Assembly (NCBI GenBank): GCA_023819375.1
Contig: JAMWDI010000001.1
Coordinates: 171,685 to 235,684, forward strand
Direction of reading: 5' to 3'
Length of the DNA stretch: 64,000 nucleotides
Source: Candidatus Omnitrophota bacterium
GTDB taxonomy: Bacteria > Ratteibacteria > UBA8468 > B48-G9 > JAFGKM01
Each line of letters begins with the position of its first letter. The stretch's first letter is position 1. The position numbers and the translations under genes are program-made. Under the pieces are notes generated by a model. That model saw only the letters and a program-made list of their open reading frames with translations, did not search any database and was not told the DNA's origin. Shown here one piece after another: positions 1 through 8,654 of the stretch.

Positions 1-2
1 AA

Positions 3-767
3 AAATTTTTGAAATTTCCTGTTATCGCTGTAAATAATGCTAAAACAAAGTATTTATTTGATAATAGATACGGAACAGGACAATCAACTGTTGATGGACT
101 TTTAAGAGCTACAAATATTTTAATTTCTGGAAAAACAGTTGTAATATGTGGTTATGGATGGTGTGGAAAAGGTATTGCAAAAAGATTTAGTGGTATGGGG
201 GCTAAAGTTGTAATTGTTGAAGTTGATCCTATTAAAGCAATTGAAGCGGTAATGGATGGCTTTTCGGTTATGCCATTAATTGAAGCGTGCAAAATAGGAG
301 ATATATTTATTACTGCAACAGGAAATACATCAGTAATAACATTAAAAGAAATAAATAAAATGAAAGATGGAGTAATTTTAGGTAATTCTGGACATTTTAA
401 TGTTGAGATAAAAATGGAAGAAATAGAAAAATTCACAAAAAGTAAAAATAAAATCAGAGAAGGGCTTGAAGAATATATACTACAAAATGGAAAAAGGGTT
501 TATATCCTTGGAGAAGGACGTCTTTTAAATCTTACTTGTGCAGAAGGCCATCCACCAGAAGTAATGGATATGAGTTTTTCAAATCAGTTTCTATCAATAA
601 AATATCTAAAAGAAAATCCTAATCTTAAAATTGATATCTATGATGTACCCGAGGAAATAGATAAACTTGTTGCTAAATATAAACTTGAAACAATGGGAAT
701 AAAAATTGATTCTCTTAAAAAGGAACAAAAAAAGTATCTTTCTATGTGGGATCTTGGAACTTCATGA
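3..767 (+). CDS. ahcY: Adenosylhomocysteinase, C-terminal part (5' end outside window)
   Basis: Hydrolyses S-adenosylhomocysteine to adenosine and homocysteine, recycling the by-product of SAM-dependent methylation in the cytoplasm. The visible part (about 254 codons) starts at the family segment FPVIAVNNAKTK and carries DNRYGTGQS, the NAD-binding GYGWCGKG and NLTCAEGHP. The protein ends in MWDLGTS rather than the HYRY seen in many bacterial enzymes. The family is about 400-430 residues, so some 150-170 residues lie off the left edge. The reading frame is open through base 3, and the TTG at 9 encodes an internal Leu of the conserved block, not a start. The stop overlaps the coaE start (ATGA). 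Identity is secure. Confidence 0.95.
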   Translation, partial: KFLKFPVIAVNNAKTKYLFDNRYGTGQSTVDGLLRATNILISGKTVVICGYGWCGKGIAKRFSGMGAKVVIVEVDPIKAIEAVMDGFSVMPLIEACKIGDIFITATGNTSVITLKEINKMKDGVILGNSGHFNVEIKMEEIEKFTKSKNKIREGLEEYILQNGKRVYILGEGRLLNLTCAEGHPPEVMDMSFSNQFLSIKYLKENPNLKIDIYDVPEEIDKLVAKYKLETMGIKIDSLKKEQKKYLSMWDLGTS

Positions 768-1381
768 AAAATTCTCTTGTGATAGGAATAACAGGAATTT
801 TAGGTTCAGGAAAAACTACAGTCTGTCAAATTTTAAGAAATATGGGTTTTAAAGTCATATCTTGTGACGAAATAGTTCATCAACTTTTAGAAAAAAAGAG
901 TATAATAAAAAAAATTGAAAAAATTTTTGGGAAAAATGTTATTCTAAAAAATAAAATAGATAGAAAAAAATTAAGAAAGATTATATTTGAAAATCCTAAA
1001 GAAAAAGAAAAACTGGAAAATTTATTGCATCCTTTTGTTTTTAAGAGAATAAATAGAGAAATTCTTGACACACGTAAAAATGGAGGTATAATATTTATTG
1101 AAATCCCTCTACTCTTTGAAACAAAAAGTGAAAGTTTGTTTGATAAAATAATAGTTGTAAAGGCACTCCGTAAAAAAATAAAAGAAAGATTGAAAAATAG
1201 ATACTCAGAAGATGAAATAAAAAAAATATGGAAAACTCAATTACCTCTCAGTTATAAAGAAAAGAAAAGTGACTTTGTTATTGATAATTCTGGTTCTATT
1301 TTAGAGACTGAAAAGAAAATAAAAAAAATCCTTTTGAGATTAAAAATTAAAAAGGGAGTGAAAGATGGAAGAAAAGATTAA
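764..1381 (+). CDS. coaE: Dephospho-CoA kinase
   Basis: Catalyses the last step of coenzyme A synthesis, ATP-dependent 3'-phosphorylation of dephospho-CoA. The 205-residue product has the P-loop GILGSGKT at about residues 11-18, the SCDEIVH block typical of CoaE, and the LLHPFVF and IPLLFE motifs. The start is placed at the ATG at 764, which overlaps the ahcY stop, because the P-loop then sits at its normal distance from the N terminus; the in-frame ATG at 746 would add six unneeded residues. The 3' end overlaps rho by 17 bases, suggesting translational coupling in an ahcY-coaE-rho transcript. Lys-rich composition reflects the AT-rich genome. Confidence 0.93.
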   Translation: MKNSLVIGITGILGSGKTTVCQILRNMGFKVISCDEIVHQLLEKKSIIKKIEKIFGKNVILKNKIDRKKLRKIIFENPKEKEKLENLLHPFVFKRINREILDTRKNGGIIFIEIPLLFETKSESLFDKIIVVKALRKKIKERLKNRYSEDEIKKIWKTQLPLSYKEKKSDFVIDNSGSILETEKKIKKILLRLKIKKGVKDGRKD

Positions 1382-2657
1382 TGAGTTAAATGTTTCAACT
1401 TTAAGAAAACTAAGTGTTAGTAGATTACAGAAAATTGCAAAAGAGATGGAAGTTAATGGAGTCAGTGGATTAAGGAAAGAGGAATTAATTTATAAAATTA
1501 TGGAAGCACAAGCAAAAAAGAATGGACTTTTATTTGGAGAAGGTGTTCTTGAAGTCCTTCCTGATGGTTTTGGTTTTTTAAGAGTCCCTAATTATAATTA
1601 TTTACCAGGACCAGATGATATTTATGTCTCGCCTTCCCAAATAAAAAAATTTGGACTTAAAACAGGGGATACTGTTTCGGGTCAGATAAGACCACCAAAA
1701 GAAAACGAAAAATATTTTGCACTTTTAAAAGTTGAAATGGTAAATGGTGAACCACCTGAAAATATCGCAAATAGAGTCCCCTTTGAAGAACTAACACCAA
1801 TACATCCTAATGAAAGATTTATTCTTGAAACTACACCTGATGAAATAACAACAAGAGTAATTGATTTAATAGCACCTATTGGTAAAGGACAAAGAGGTCT
1901 AATTGTCTCTCCACCAAGGGCAGGAAAAACAGTAATTTTACAAAAAATAGCAAATGCAATTGCTAAAAATCATCCTGAAGTATATTTAATTGTCTTACTT
2001 GTTGCAGAAAGACCAGAAGAAGTTACAGAAATGAGAAGAATAGTAAAAGGTGAAGTTATAAGTGCAACGTTTGACGAATCTCCTGAAAGACATACGCAAG
2101 TTGCAGAAATTGCTCTTGAAAAAGCCAAAAGACTTGTTGAACATAAAAAAGATGTTGTTATTCTGCTTGACAGTATTACAAGGCTGGCAAGGGCATATAA
2201 TATTTTAGTTCCTCACAGTGGAAAGATAATGACTGGTGGCCTTGAATCCACTGCTCTTGATAAACCAAAAAGATTTTTTGGTGCAGCAAGAAATATTGAA
2301 GAAGGTGGAAGTTTAACCATAATAGGAACTGCCTTAATTGATACTGGAAGTAAAATGGATGAAGTTATTTTTGAAGAATTTAAAGGGACTGGAAATATGG
2401 AAATAAACCTTGATAGAAGACTTGCAGATAGAAGAATTTTCCCTGCAATAGATATAAACAGGTCTGGCACAAGAAGAGAAGAACTTTTAATAAATCCGGA
2501 AGAATTACAGTTAATCTGGTTATTGAGAAAAATCCTTGCTCCTTTAAACCCAATTGAAGCAATGGAGTTATTAATAAACAAAATTAAATCAACAAAATCC
2601 AATATTGAGTTATTATTGAGTTTAAAAGCACAAGCAAAGGAATATTCTAATCTTTAA
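1365..2657 (+). CDS. rho: Transcription termination factor Rho
   Basis: RNA-dependent ATPase/helicase that ends transcription of untranslated RNA; acts as a hexamer. The 430-residue product has an N-terminal Rho_N helical domain (about 1-50), a cold-shock RNA-binding domain with the RNP motif GFGFLR (68-73), and a RecA-type ATPase domain with Walker A SPPRAGKT (182-189), the MTGGLES block and the GTGNMEI segment of the secondary RNA-binding region. It has the short N-terminal form without a long insertion. A GGGAGTG ribosome-binding site precedes the ATG inside coaE. The last 11 bases overlap the convergent aldo-keto reductase gene. Few intrinsic terminators are visible in this window, so Rho may carry much of the termination load (inference). 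Confidence 0.97.
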   Translation: MEEKINELNVSTLRKLSVSRLQKIAKEMEVNGVSGLRKEELIYKIMEAQAKKNGLLFGEGVLEVLPDGFGFLRVPNYNYLPGPDDIYVSPSQIKKFGLKTGDTVSGQIRPPKENEKYFALLKVEMVNGEPPENIANRVPFEELTPIHPNERFILETTPDEITTRVIDLIAPIGKGQRGLIVSPPRAGKTVILQKIANAIAKNHPEVYLIVLLVAERPEEVTEMRRIVKGEVISATFDESPERHTQVAEIALEKAKRLVEHKKDVVILLDSITRLARAYNILVPHSGKIMTGGLESTALDKPKRFFGAARNIEEGGSLTIIGTALIDTGSKMDEVIFEEFKGTGNMEINLDRRLADRRIFPAIDINRSGTRREELLINPEELQLIWLLRKILAPLNPIEAMELLINKIKSTKSNIELLLSLKAQAKEYSNL

Positions 2658-3774
2658 CAAAAATCTTATGAATTTTCTTAATCTCGTCCCTTATTTTTAT
2701 TTTCTGTGGACATTTTTTTTCACATTCACCACATTCTATACACTCATCTGCTTTTTTTCTTGTATCATTTTTTTCTAATCCTATATTTCTATATTCTTTC
2801 ACAAATTTTTCAGATCCTAAAAGTATAAAATTGTTATAAAGATTAAATATAAATGGCACTGGAATATTTCTTGGACAGGGCATACAGTAATTACATGACG
2901 TACAAATTATTTCGCCAATCTTTTTTCTCTCTTCTATAATATTTTCAATCAATTTTATTTCACTTTCATCAAGAAATTCATTTGAACTGGCAATTTTAAC
3001 ATTTTCTTCAACCATCTCCATAGAACTCATACCTGAAAGAGCAACTGAAACATTTTTATTTGAAAAAACAAACTTCAAAGCAATTTCAACAGGTGATTTA
3101 TATTTTTCTTTAAAAACATTCATAAGATATGGAAACTCACTTAAACGTCCACCTGCTATAGGACCCATAACAGCAACTCCAATTTCTTTTTTGGCAACAT
3201 ATTCAATATTTTCTTCATTACTTCTATCAATCAAATTATACTGACATAAAACTGTTTCAAAAATATCACAACTATCAATAATTTTTCTCATATTCTCAGG
3301 TTTGTCATGAAAAGAAAAAGAAATATGTTTTATCAAACCCTCTTCTTTTGCTTTTATTGCTTCTTCAATAAGATTTAATTTCAATACTTTTTCTTCAAAA
3401 TTTTGTAAGTTCAAACTATGAAAATGATAAAAGTCAATATAATCTGTATCAATTTTTTTTAATTGTTCTTCAAGAAATTTCCTATAATCTTCTCTCTTTT
3501 CCACATTCCATATAGGACATTTTGTTGAAATATAAATCTTTTCTCTAATTTCTTTTACTGCTTTTCCTACAATTATCTCACTTTGACCTTCGCAATAACC
3601 ATAAGCAGTATCTATATAATTTATCCCCAATTCTATACCTCTTCTAATAATTGCAATCGAAAGATCTTCATCTATTACTCTTTTGCCATTTATTTCCTTA
3701 TAAGGAAGACGCATTGCACCAAATCCAAGCAATGAAACATAAACACCAGTTTTGCCAAATTTTCTATATATCAT
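2647..3774 (-). CDS. Aldo/keto reductase with C-terminal [4Fe-4S] ferredoxin domain
   Basis: 375-residue protein of the COG1453 type: an AKR TIM barrel fused to a ferredoxin-like tail. The catalytic tetrad is visible as D55, Y58 (DTAYGY), K85 and H117 (FYHFHS). The C-terminal region has [10 protein letters not shown] near residue 292 and [12 protein letters not shown] near 345, enough for two iron-sulphur clusters. Family knowledge suggests an NAD(P)H- or ferredoxin-linked carbonyl reductase of unknown substrate. It converges on rho with an 11-base overlap and is divergent from the macrodomain gene, 42 bases away. No strong Shine-Dalgarno precedes the ATG. A possible TATAAT lies at 3799-3804 on this strand, overlapping the -10 box of the opposite gene. 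Substrate cannot be assigned. Confidence 0.88.
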   Translation of the reverse strand: MIYRKFGKTGVYVSLLGFGAMRLPYKEINGKRVIDEDLSIAIIRRGIELGINYIDTAYGYCEGQSEIIVGKAVKEIREKIYISTKCPIWNVEKREDYRKFLEEQLKKIDTDYIDFYHFHSLNLQNFEEKVLKLNLIEEAIKAKEEGLIKHISFSFHDKPENMRKIIDSCDIFETVLCQYNLIDRSNEENIEYVAKKEIGVAVMGPIAGGRLSEFPYLMNVFKEKYKSPVEIALKFVFSNKNVSVALSGMSSMEMVEENVKIASSNEFLDESEIKLIENIIEERKKIGEIICTSCNYCMPCPRNIPVPFIFNLYNNFILLGSEKFVKEYRNIGLEKNDTRKKADECIECGECEKKCPQKIKIRDEIKKIHKIFVKD

Positions 3775-3777
3775 ATT

Positions 3778-3806
3778 TTGCTCTTTTCTTTATTTTTTAT
3801 TATAAT
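3778..3806 (+). promoter_or_regulatory. Probable promoter of the macrodomain gene
   Basis: TTGCTC (3778-3783), 17-base spacer, perfect TATAAT (3801-3806). Only 10 bases separate the -10 box from the ATG at 3817 and no Shine-Dalgarno is present, so the transcript would be leaderless or nearly so. Confidence 0.6.
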
Positions 3807-3816
3807 ATTCAAAAAA

Positions 3817-4365
3817 ATGGTAAAAATCAATAATATAGAAATTGAATGTGTAAAAGGTGATATCACAGAGCAAAAGGATATTGACGTAATTGTAAATGCT
3901 GCAAATAAATATTTAAGCCCCGGTGGAGGAGTTGCAGGAGCAATACATAAAAAAGCAGGGCCTTTACTCTATGAAGAATGTAAAAAATATGCACCTATTA
4001 ATACAGGAGAAGCAGTAATAACAAAAGGATATAATTTGCCAAACCCTTATGTAATACACACTGTTGGACCAGTTTACTCTGAAGAAAAAAATCCAGCAGA
4101 AAAATTAACTTTATGTTTTAAAAATTCTTTAAAACTTGCTGACAACAAGGGATTAAAATCAATTGCCTTCCCAGCAATTTCAACAGGAATATTTGGTTAC
4201 CCTGTTGAAGAAGCGAGTGAAGTCTCAATAAAAGCAGTTTTAGAAACAATTCCAGAATTAAAATCAATAAAACTGATAAGATTTGTTTTATTTGATGAAA
4301 AAACCTATTCTATTTTTGCTCAAAAATTGGAAGAACTTACAAAAAAGAACGAAAGAAAAAGTTAA
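3817..4365 (+). CDS. Macrodomain (ADP-ribose-binding) protein
   Basis: 182-residue single macrodomain of the YmdB/TM_0508-like type, binding ADP-ribose and probably hydrolysing O-acetyl-ADP-ribose or reversing protein ADP-ribosylation. Visible motifs are NAAN (27-30), the ligand loop GGGVAGAI (36-43) and STGIFGYP (122-129). I place the start at the ATG at 3817 (MVKINNIEIE); the upstream in-frame ATG at 3778 would fall within the promoter and add a non-conserved hydrophobic stretch. The gene stands alone on this strand with its own promoter and no ribosome-binding site. The exact substrate is not determinable from sequence. Confidence 0.92.
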   Translation: MVKINNIEIECVKGDITEQKDIDVIVNAANKYLSPGGGVAGAIHKKAGPLLYEECKKYAPINTGEAVITKGYNLPNPYVIHTVGPVYSEEKNPAEKLTLCFKNSLKLADNKGLKSIAFPAISTGIFGYPVEEASEVSIKAVLETIPELKSIKLIRFVLFDEKTYSIFAQKLEELTKKNERKS

Positions 4366-4408
4366 TTAAATACTGAGATTGGTTTACAGACTTAATGTTC
4401 ATCACAAA

Positions 4409-4425
4409 TTTTGAAGTTTTCAAAA
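4409..4425. terminator. AT-rich inverted repeat between convergent genes
   Basis: TTTTGAA-GTT-TTCAAAA forms a 7-bp stem with a 3-base loop, inside a larger AAATTTTG/CAAAATTT arrangement, in the 76-base gap between two convergent genes. The stem is weak and A/T-only, so bidirectional termination is possible but uncertain. Confidence 0.3.
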
Positions 4426-4441
4426 ACAAAATTTAAAATTT

Positions 4442-5083
4442 TTATACTTTTCTTTTATAAAAAGTTTCAATAACCCTAACTGCATCTTCAGGTTCATTTA
4501 CAATTTCAAATATTTTAAGGTCTTCTTTGTCAATATATCCTCTTTTTAAAAGTATATTTTCCATCCAAGAGATAAATCCTTGCCAATAATTTTTATCCAT
4601 CAAAACAACAGGAAATCTATGAACTCTCTTTGTTTGTATTAACGTAATTGCTTCTGTAAATTCATCAAGAGTTCCAAAACCTCCAGGAAATATTACAAAT
4701 CCTTTAGCGTATTTTACAAACATAACTTTCCTTGTAAAAAAATATCTAAATGAAACCAAAGTTTTTATATATGGATTTGGTTTCTGCTCTTCAGGTAATT
4801 CAATATTTAAACCAATTGATTCACCACCTGCAAGTGTTGCCCCTTTATTGCCTGCCTCCATTATACCTGGCCCCCCACCTGTGATTATAGTATATCCTTT
4901 CTCTGCAAGTAATTTGGCAGTAATAACTGCTTTTTCATACCATTCATCCCCTGGCTTTATCCTTGCAGAACCCCATATAGTAACTGCTTTTTTTACTTTC
5001 TCAAGCATTTCAAAACCATCAACAAATTCTGCCATTATTCTAAAGATTCGCCATGCCTCTTCCTCATATTTACTCTTTTTCAT
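4442..5083 (-). CDS. LOG-family (TIGR00730) nucleoside 5'-monophosphate phosphoribohydrolase
   Basis: 213-residue Rossmann-fold protein of the LOG ('lonely guy', formerly lysine decarboxylase-like) family. It carries both signature motifs, GGGPGIMEA (69-77) and PGGFGTLDE (133-141), that form the phosphoribohydrolase site. Characterised relatives release the base from cytokinin ribotides or other nucleoside monophosphates; the bacterial role may be nucleotide turnover. Its first 14 bases overlap the end of the upstream nfeD gene, so the two are probably co-transcribed on the minus strand with the M24-like gene. Confidence 0.9.
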   Translation of the reverse strand: MKKSKYEEEAWRIFRIMAEFVDGFEMLEKVKKAVTIWGSARIKPGDEWYEKAVITAKLLAEKGYTIITGGGPGIMEAGNKGATLAGGESIGLNIELPEEQKPNPYIKTLVSFRYFFTRKVMFVKYAKGFVIFPGGFGTLDEFTEAITLIQTKRVHRFPVVLMDKNYWQGFISWMENILLKRGYIDKEDLKIFEIVNEPEDAVRVIETFYKRKV

Positions 5084-6347
5084 TTTTAATTTCCTCCACT
5101 ATTAAAGTAAGTCCTTTAATATCAACAACTTTTACTTTTTTATTTTTTGGAATAATACCAGAAGTACTTCTTGCTTTCCAATATTCTCCATGAATAAAAA
5201 TCATTCCTTCTGGATTAAGATCCGAAATCACTTTTCCTTCTTCTCCTATAAGTCCCTCTTTTCCAGTAATTATTCTTCTTCTTTTTGTTCTCCAAGCAAA
5301 CCAGATAATAAACCAAATAAATATACTTGCAAATACACTTACAAAGAAAATTGTTGAAATAGGAATTTTAATCATTGAGCCTTTTTTGAATAACATTAAC
5401 GAACCAAGAACAAAACTGATAATTCCAGAAGTGATAAAGATTCCAAAAGTAGGAGTAATTGCTTCAAGGGCAAAAAATATAAAACTTAAAATTATCAGAA
5501 TTATTCCAGCAAGATTTATAGGCAATGTATGGAGCCCAAAAAAAGCCAGTATAAGAGCAATAGTTCCGACAATTCCAGGTATTCCAAAACCAGGATGTGA
5601 CAATTCAAAAATTATTCCCCATATACCAATAACAAGTAAAAGATAAGCAATATTTGGATCAGATATAAATTCTAAAATTTTGTCCCTTATTTCAGGTTTG
5701 GCTTCCTTAATCTCTGTTCCTTTTGTCCTAAGCACAATTTCTCGAGTTTTGGTCTTTACTTTCCAATTGTCTATTTTATCTAATAAATCATCTATATCTT
5801 TTGCTTTTAAATCAATAACATTTTCTTTCAGTGCCTCTTCTTCTGTTGATGAAATGCTTTCTCTCACTGCTCTTTCTGCCCATTTTTCATTTCTATTTCT
5901 GTGTCTTGCTATTGTCTTTATAAAACTTACAGTATCATTTACAATCTTTTCTTCCATCTTTTTATCCATTTCTCCACCCATTAAAGTAACTGGATGGGCT
6001 GCACCAATATTTGTTGCAGGAGCCATAGCAAGGATATGAGCAGAAAGTGCTATGAAGGTTCCGGCAGATGCACATTGAGCACCACTAGGATAGACATAAC
6101 AGATTACAGGTATTTCAGAAGATAAAATTTCCTGAACTATTTTTCTTGTTGAGGAAAGAAGGCCGCCAGGAGTATCAAGTGTTATCAATACAAAATCTGC
6201 CTTATTTTTTGTAGCCAACGAAAGGACATGTTTCACTTGATAATAAGTAACCGGCCCTATTGCACCGTCAATTTTTAAAATATATCCAACTGAAGGAAAA
6301 ACTAAATTTACCAGAAATACAAAATATAATAAAATTAACTTTTTCAT
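5070..6347 (-). CDS. nfeD: NfeD-family membrane serine protease (ClpP-class, long form)
   Basis: 425-residue NfeD1b-type protein. It has a signal peptide or N-terminal anchor (1-18), an SppA/ClpP-fold protease domain (about 20-225), four or five membrane segments (about 230-365) and a C-terminal OB-fold NfeD domain (about 370-425). The Ser-Lys dyad is visible by family alignment: S94 in CASAGTFIA and K134 in KIVNDTVSF, with GAAHPV between. Archaeal 1510-N/NfeD homologues cleave stomatin and are thought to act in membrane quality control; no stomatin gene is in this window. The start overlaps the M24-like gene by 4 bases. Confidence 0.9.
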   Translation of the reverse strand: MKKLILLYFVFLVNLVFPSVGYILKIDGAIGPVTYYQVKHVLSLATKNKADFVLITLDTPGGLLSSTRKIVQEILSSEIPVICYVYPSGAQCASAGTFIALSAHILAMAPATNIGAAHPVTLMGGEMDKKMEEKIVNDTVSFIKTIARHRNRNEKWAERAVRESISSTEEEALKENVIDLKAKDIDDLLDKIDNWKVKTKTREIVLRTKGTEIKEAKPEIRDKILEFISDPNIAYLLLVIGIWGIIFELSHPGFGIPGIVGTIALILAFFGLHTLPINLAGIILIILSFIFFALEAITPTFGIFITSGIISFVLGSLMLFKKGSMIKIPISTIFFVSVFASIFIWFIIWFAWRTKRRRIITGKEGLIGEEGKVISDLNPEGMIFIHGEYWKARSTSGIIPKNKKVKVVDIKGLTLIVEEIKNEKE

Positions 6348-7429
6348 TTTATTTGAATGTCAGGTCTCAAAATTTCTTCACCATTCACTTCAATTTTTAA
6401 TAATGGCCAGTTTTTATCTTCCGTAATTATTAGTGGTTTTTCTTCTGTTGTAATTATAGTATCTTCTGATTTTGTCCCTGTTATTGAAGGATTCCAAGCA
6501 TATGCTTGATTTTCTTTGACTAAAAATTCACTTTTTTCTGTTGCTCTAAAATATCTTGTTAAATAACCAGTAGGTCCACCTTGGTGATGTTTTTTCCATT
6601 CATTTCCAAAACCTTCTTTCTCATACGCTTTTATACCTTCTTTAAAAACTTCTCCAATAGTTTTTCCTCTTCTTGTTGAATTGATAAATATAGCATCAAT
6701 TTTACAAACAGAAAGATGTCTTTTTCTCAATTCATTTGGTAAATCGCCAAAATAAACAAAACGAGTTAAAGATACTATTAAACCTTTTCTCCTTCCACAG
6801 AGAACAATCATAACATGTTTTCTTATTTTATTTTCTGTTGGAATTGGATGTCTAAATCTTTCAATTCTTTCGTCGCCAGCAATTAAAATAACAATAGGGA
6901 CAATATTTTTATACCATAATTTTTCACTTAATTTTCCTGCTATTTCAATTTCTTTTTCTCCCTGTTTTATTTCTTTACACACTTCTGTCACAACTTCACT
7001 TGCATCTCTTCCTAATTTTTTATATCTTTCTAATTCTTCAGGCAAAAGCGGATAGTGCAATTTTTCTAAATTTATCTGCACATAATCAGGGATGAATACG
7101 TCGGAACCAATTTTTCCTGAAATAATTTTTTTAATTTTCTCATCAAAATTTTCACCAAACCAGTTTTCCACGATTGGTTCAAATCCATAATCACCCAACT
7201 CTTCTTCATTAATCCTTGGATGTTCAATGTTGTTTGTAATATAATAGATTTTTTCTTTGGTAATGAGTAACTTACAAACTCCAATTTCTGTATGAAGTCC
7301 AACATAATTAATTTTTCCACCAGTAAACCAGGCAAAATTACTTACTTTATTTATCAAAACACCTTTAATCTTCTCTCTTTCCATCAATTCCAAAATTCTT
7401 GACCATTTAATTTTTATTTCATTTTCCAT
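6344..7429 (-). CDS. M24-type creatinase/prolidase-fold protein with degenerate metal site
   Basis: 361 residues: an N-terminal creatinase_N-like domain (1-130) and a pita-bread M24 domain (140-361). Active M24 enzymes use D, D, H, E, E to hold two metals. The first Asp region reads IVLCGRRKG (about 208-216), the usual sDxTR reads VSLTR (219-223), and the first Glu of the EPG motif is replaced in NPS (313-315). The HHQGG histidines (281-282) and the Glu of SEDTI (322) remain. At least three of five ligands therefore look lost, so the protein may bind a peptide or small ligand without dinuclear catalysis (inference). It begins a minus-strand run with nfeD and the LOG gene and has no Shine-Dalgarno. 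Confidence 0.8.
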   Translation of the reverse strand: MENEIKIKWSRILELMEREKIKGVLINKVSNFAWFTGGKINYVGLHTEIGVCKLLITKEKIYYITNNIEHPRINEEELGDYGFEPIVENWFGENFDEKIKKIISGKIGSDVFIPDYVQINLEKLHYPLLPEELERYKKLGRDASEVVTEVCKEIKQGEKEIEIAGKLSEKLWYKNIVPIVILIAGDERIERFRHPIPTENKIRKHVMIVLCGRRKGLIVSLTRFVYFGDLPNELRKRHLSVCKIDAIFINSTRRGKTIGEVFKEGIKAYEKEGFGNEWKKHHQGGPTGYLTRYFRATEKSEFLVKENQAYAWNPSITGTKSEDTIITTEEKPLIITEDKNWPLLKIEVNGEEILRPDIQIK

Positions 7430-7437
7430 ATATTAAA

Positions 7438-7466
7438 ATTATCTCTTATATTGAATTTTTTTGCAA
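7438..7466 (-). promoter_or_regulatory. Probable promoter of the M24-like/nfeD/LOG run
   Basis: On the minus strand TTGCAA (7466-7461), 17-base spacer, GATAAT (7443-7438). Only 8 bases separate the -10 box from the ATG at 7429 and no ribosome-binding site is present; a leaderless transcript is likely. Confidence 0.55.
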
Positions 7467-7479
7467 AATAATTTATAAT
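7451..7479 (+). promoter_or_regulatory. Probable promoter of the UROD-like gene at 7489
   Basis: TTGAAT (7451-7456), 17-base spacer, TATAAT (7474-7479). The ATG follows 9 bases after the -10 box and lacks a Shine-Dalgarno, again suggesting leaderless transcription. It overlaps the divergent promoter on the other strand, so the two may compete. Confidence 0.6.
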
Positions 7480-7488
7480 AAAAACCTT

Positions 7489-8652
7489 ATGAATGGAAAA
7501 GAAAGAGTTTTAAATGCGTTCAACCATAAAGAAAGTGATTACGTTCCTATTGGAGACCAATTGATTGTCTCAAAAGTTGCATCTGAAATTTTAGGGAGAT
7601 ATGCTTATACCGGTGGGGGAGAATTTTCAAAAGATACAATAGAACTGCTATATAAAGGAGAAAGGGATTTTCTTGTTGAAAGATATGTAGAGGATACAGT
7701 TGAAATTCACGAAAAATTAGGGCTTGATTTTATTAGAGTTGGGCTTGTCCCTTCAAAAAATTATTCAAAAGATGAACTTCCTAAAAAAATTGATGAAAAT
7801 ACATATCTTTTTGAAGATAAAGAAATTAATAAATGGTCAATATATAAATTTTCTCCAGAATCCGGCCAATTCTTTTGTGTTTCTTCATCTCTTGATAAAA
7901 ATGGCTTTGAAGAAATAGAAAAAGAAATTGAAATTTTAGAAAAAAAATTAGGAGAAGAGATTAAATTTGAAGATAAAAGTATTTTTGAAGGCTGGGATAA
8001 AATAGTTGAAAGAGTTAAAGGGAAAATGGCAATTGCTTTTTCAGTTGGAATTTCAATTCCGATTAAACCAATTTATCTTGAATGTCTTATTTTAAAACCG
8101 GACTGGATAGAAATTTATCTTGATTATCATACAAAATGGGCAATTGAATTTATAAAAGAAAGTAAAAAACATGGAGCAGATTTTATCCTCGGTGGTGGAG
8201 ATCTTGCAGATAAAAATGGTCCAATTTACAGTCCTGAAATTTTTAGAAAATTCTTAATGCCAAGATATAAAAAAATATTGGAAGTCTGTCATAATCTGGG
8301 ACTTTATTATGTATTCAGAAGTGATGGCAACACAAGACCTTTATGGGATATCTGGTTTTTAGAAATTTGTTTTGATGGTTATGGAGAAATTGATAAATCT
8401 GCTGGAATTGAATTGAAGGAACTTAAAGAAAAATATGGAGAAAAAATAACACTCCTTGGAAATATTGATTGTTCAAAGACACTTATTTATGGAACTAAAC
8501 AAGAAATATATAAAGAAGTAGAACAATGCATCAGAGATGCAGCAAAAGGCGGTGGATATATTTTAACCTCTTCTAATAGTATTCACTATAATGTACCTGC
8601 AAAAAATTTAATTTATATGATTGAAGCAGGAAGAAAATTTGGTAAATATTAA
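7489..8652 (+). CDS. Uroporphyrinogen decarboxylase-family (URO-D/MtaA-like) protein
   Basis: 387-residue URO-D-fold protein. The long N-terminal segment, the FILGGGDLAD and LGNIDCS segments and the C-terminal YILTSSNSIH block match the divergent URO-D/methyltransferase branch that is abundant in anaerobes, not haem-pathway HemE. The clear H-x-C...C zinc set of MtaA-type methyl transferases is not evident: the expected position reads FRSDGN. True decarboxylation or thiol methyl transfer is therefore doubtful. No haem genes are nearby. It is monocistronic between divergent and convergent neighbours; two bases separate it from the leuB stop. The substrate is unknown. Confidence 0.8.
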   Translation: MNGKERVLNAFNHKESDYVPIGDQLIVSKVASEILGRYAYTGGGEFSKDTIELLYKGERDFLVERYVEDTVEIHEKLGLDFIRVGLVPSKNYSKDELPKKIDENTYLFEDKEINKWSIYKFSPESGQFFCVSSSLDKNGFEEIEKEIEILEKKLGEEIKFEDKSIFEGWDKIVERVKGKMAIAFSVGISIPIKPIYLECLILKPDWIEIYLDYHTKWAIEFIKESKKHGADFILGGGDLADKNGPIYSPEIFRKFLMPRYKKILEVCHNLGLYYVFRSDGNTRPLWDIWFLEICFDGYGEIDKSAGIELKELKEKYGEKITLLGNIDCSKTLIYGTKQEIYKEVEQCIRDAAKGGGYILTSSNSIHYNVPAKNLIYMIEAGRKFGKY

Positions 8653-8654
8653 AA

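Noticed and set aside
9-11. TTG as the start of ahcY
   Set aside because: The frame is open to the left edge and TTG encodes an internal Leu just before the conserved FPVIAVN block.
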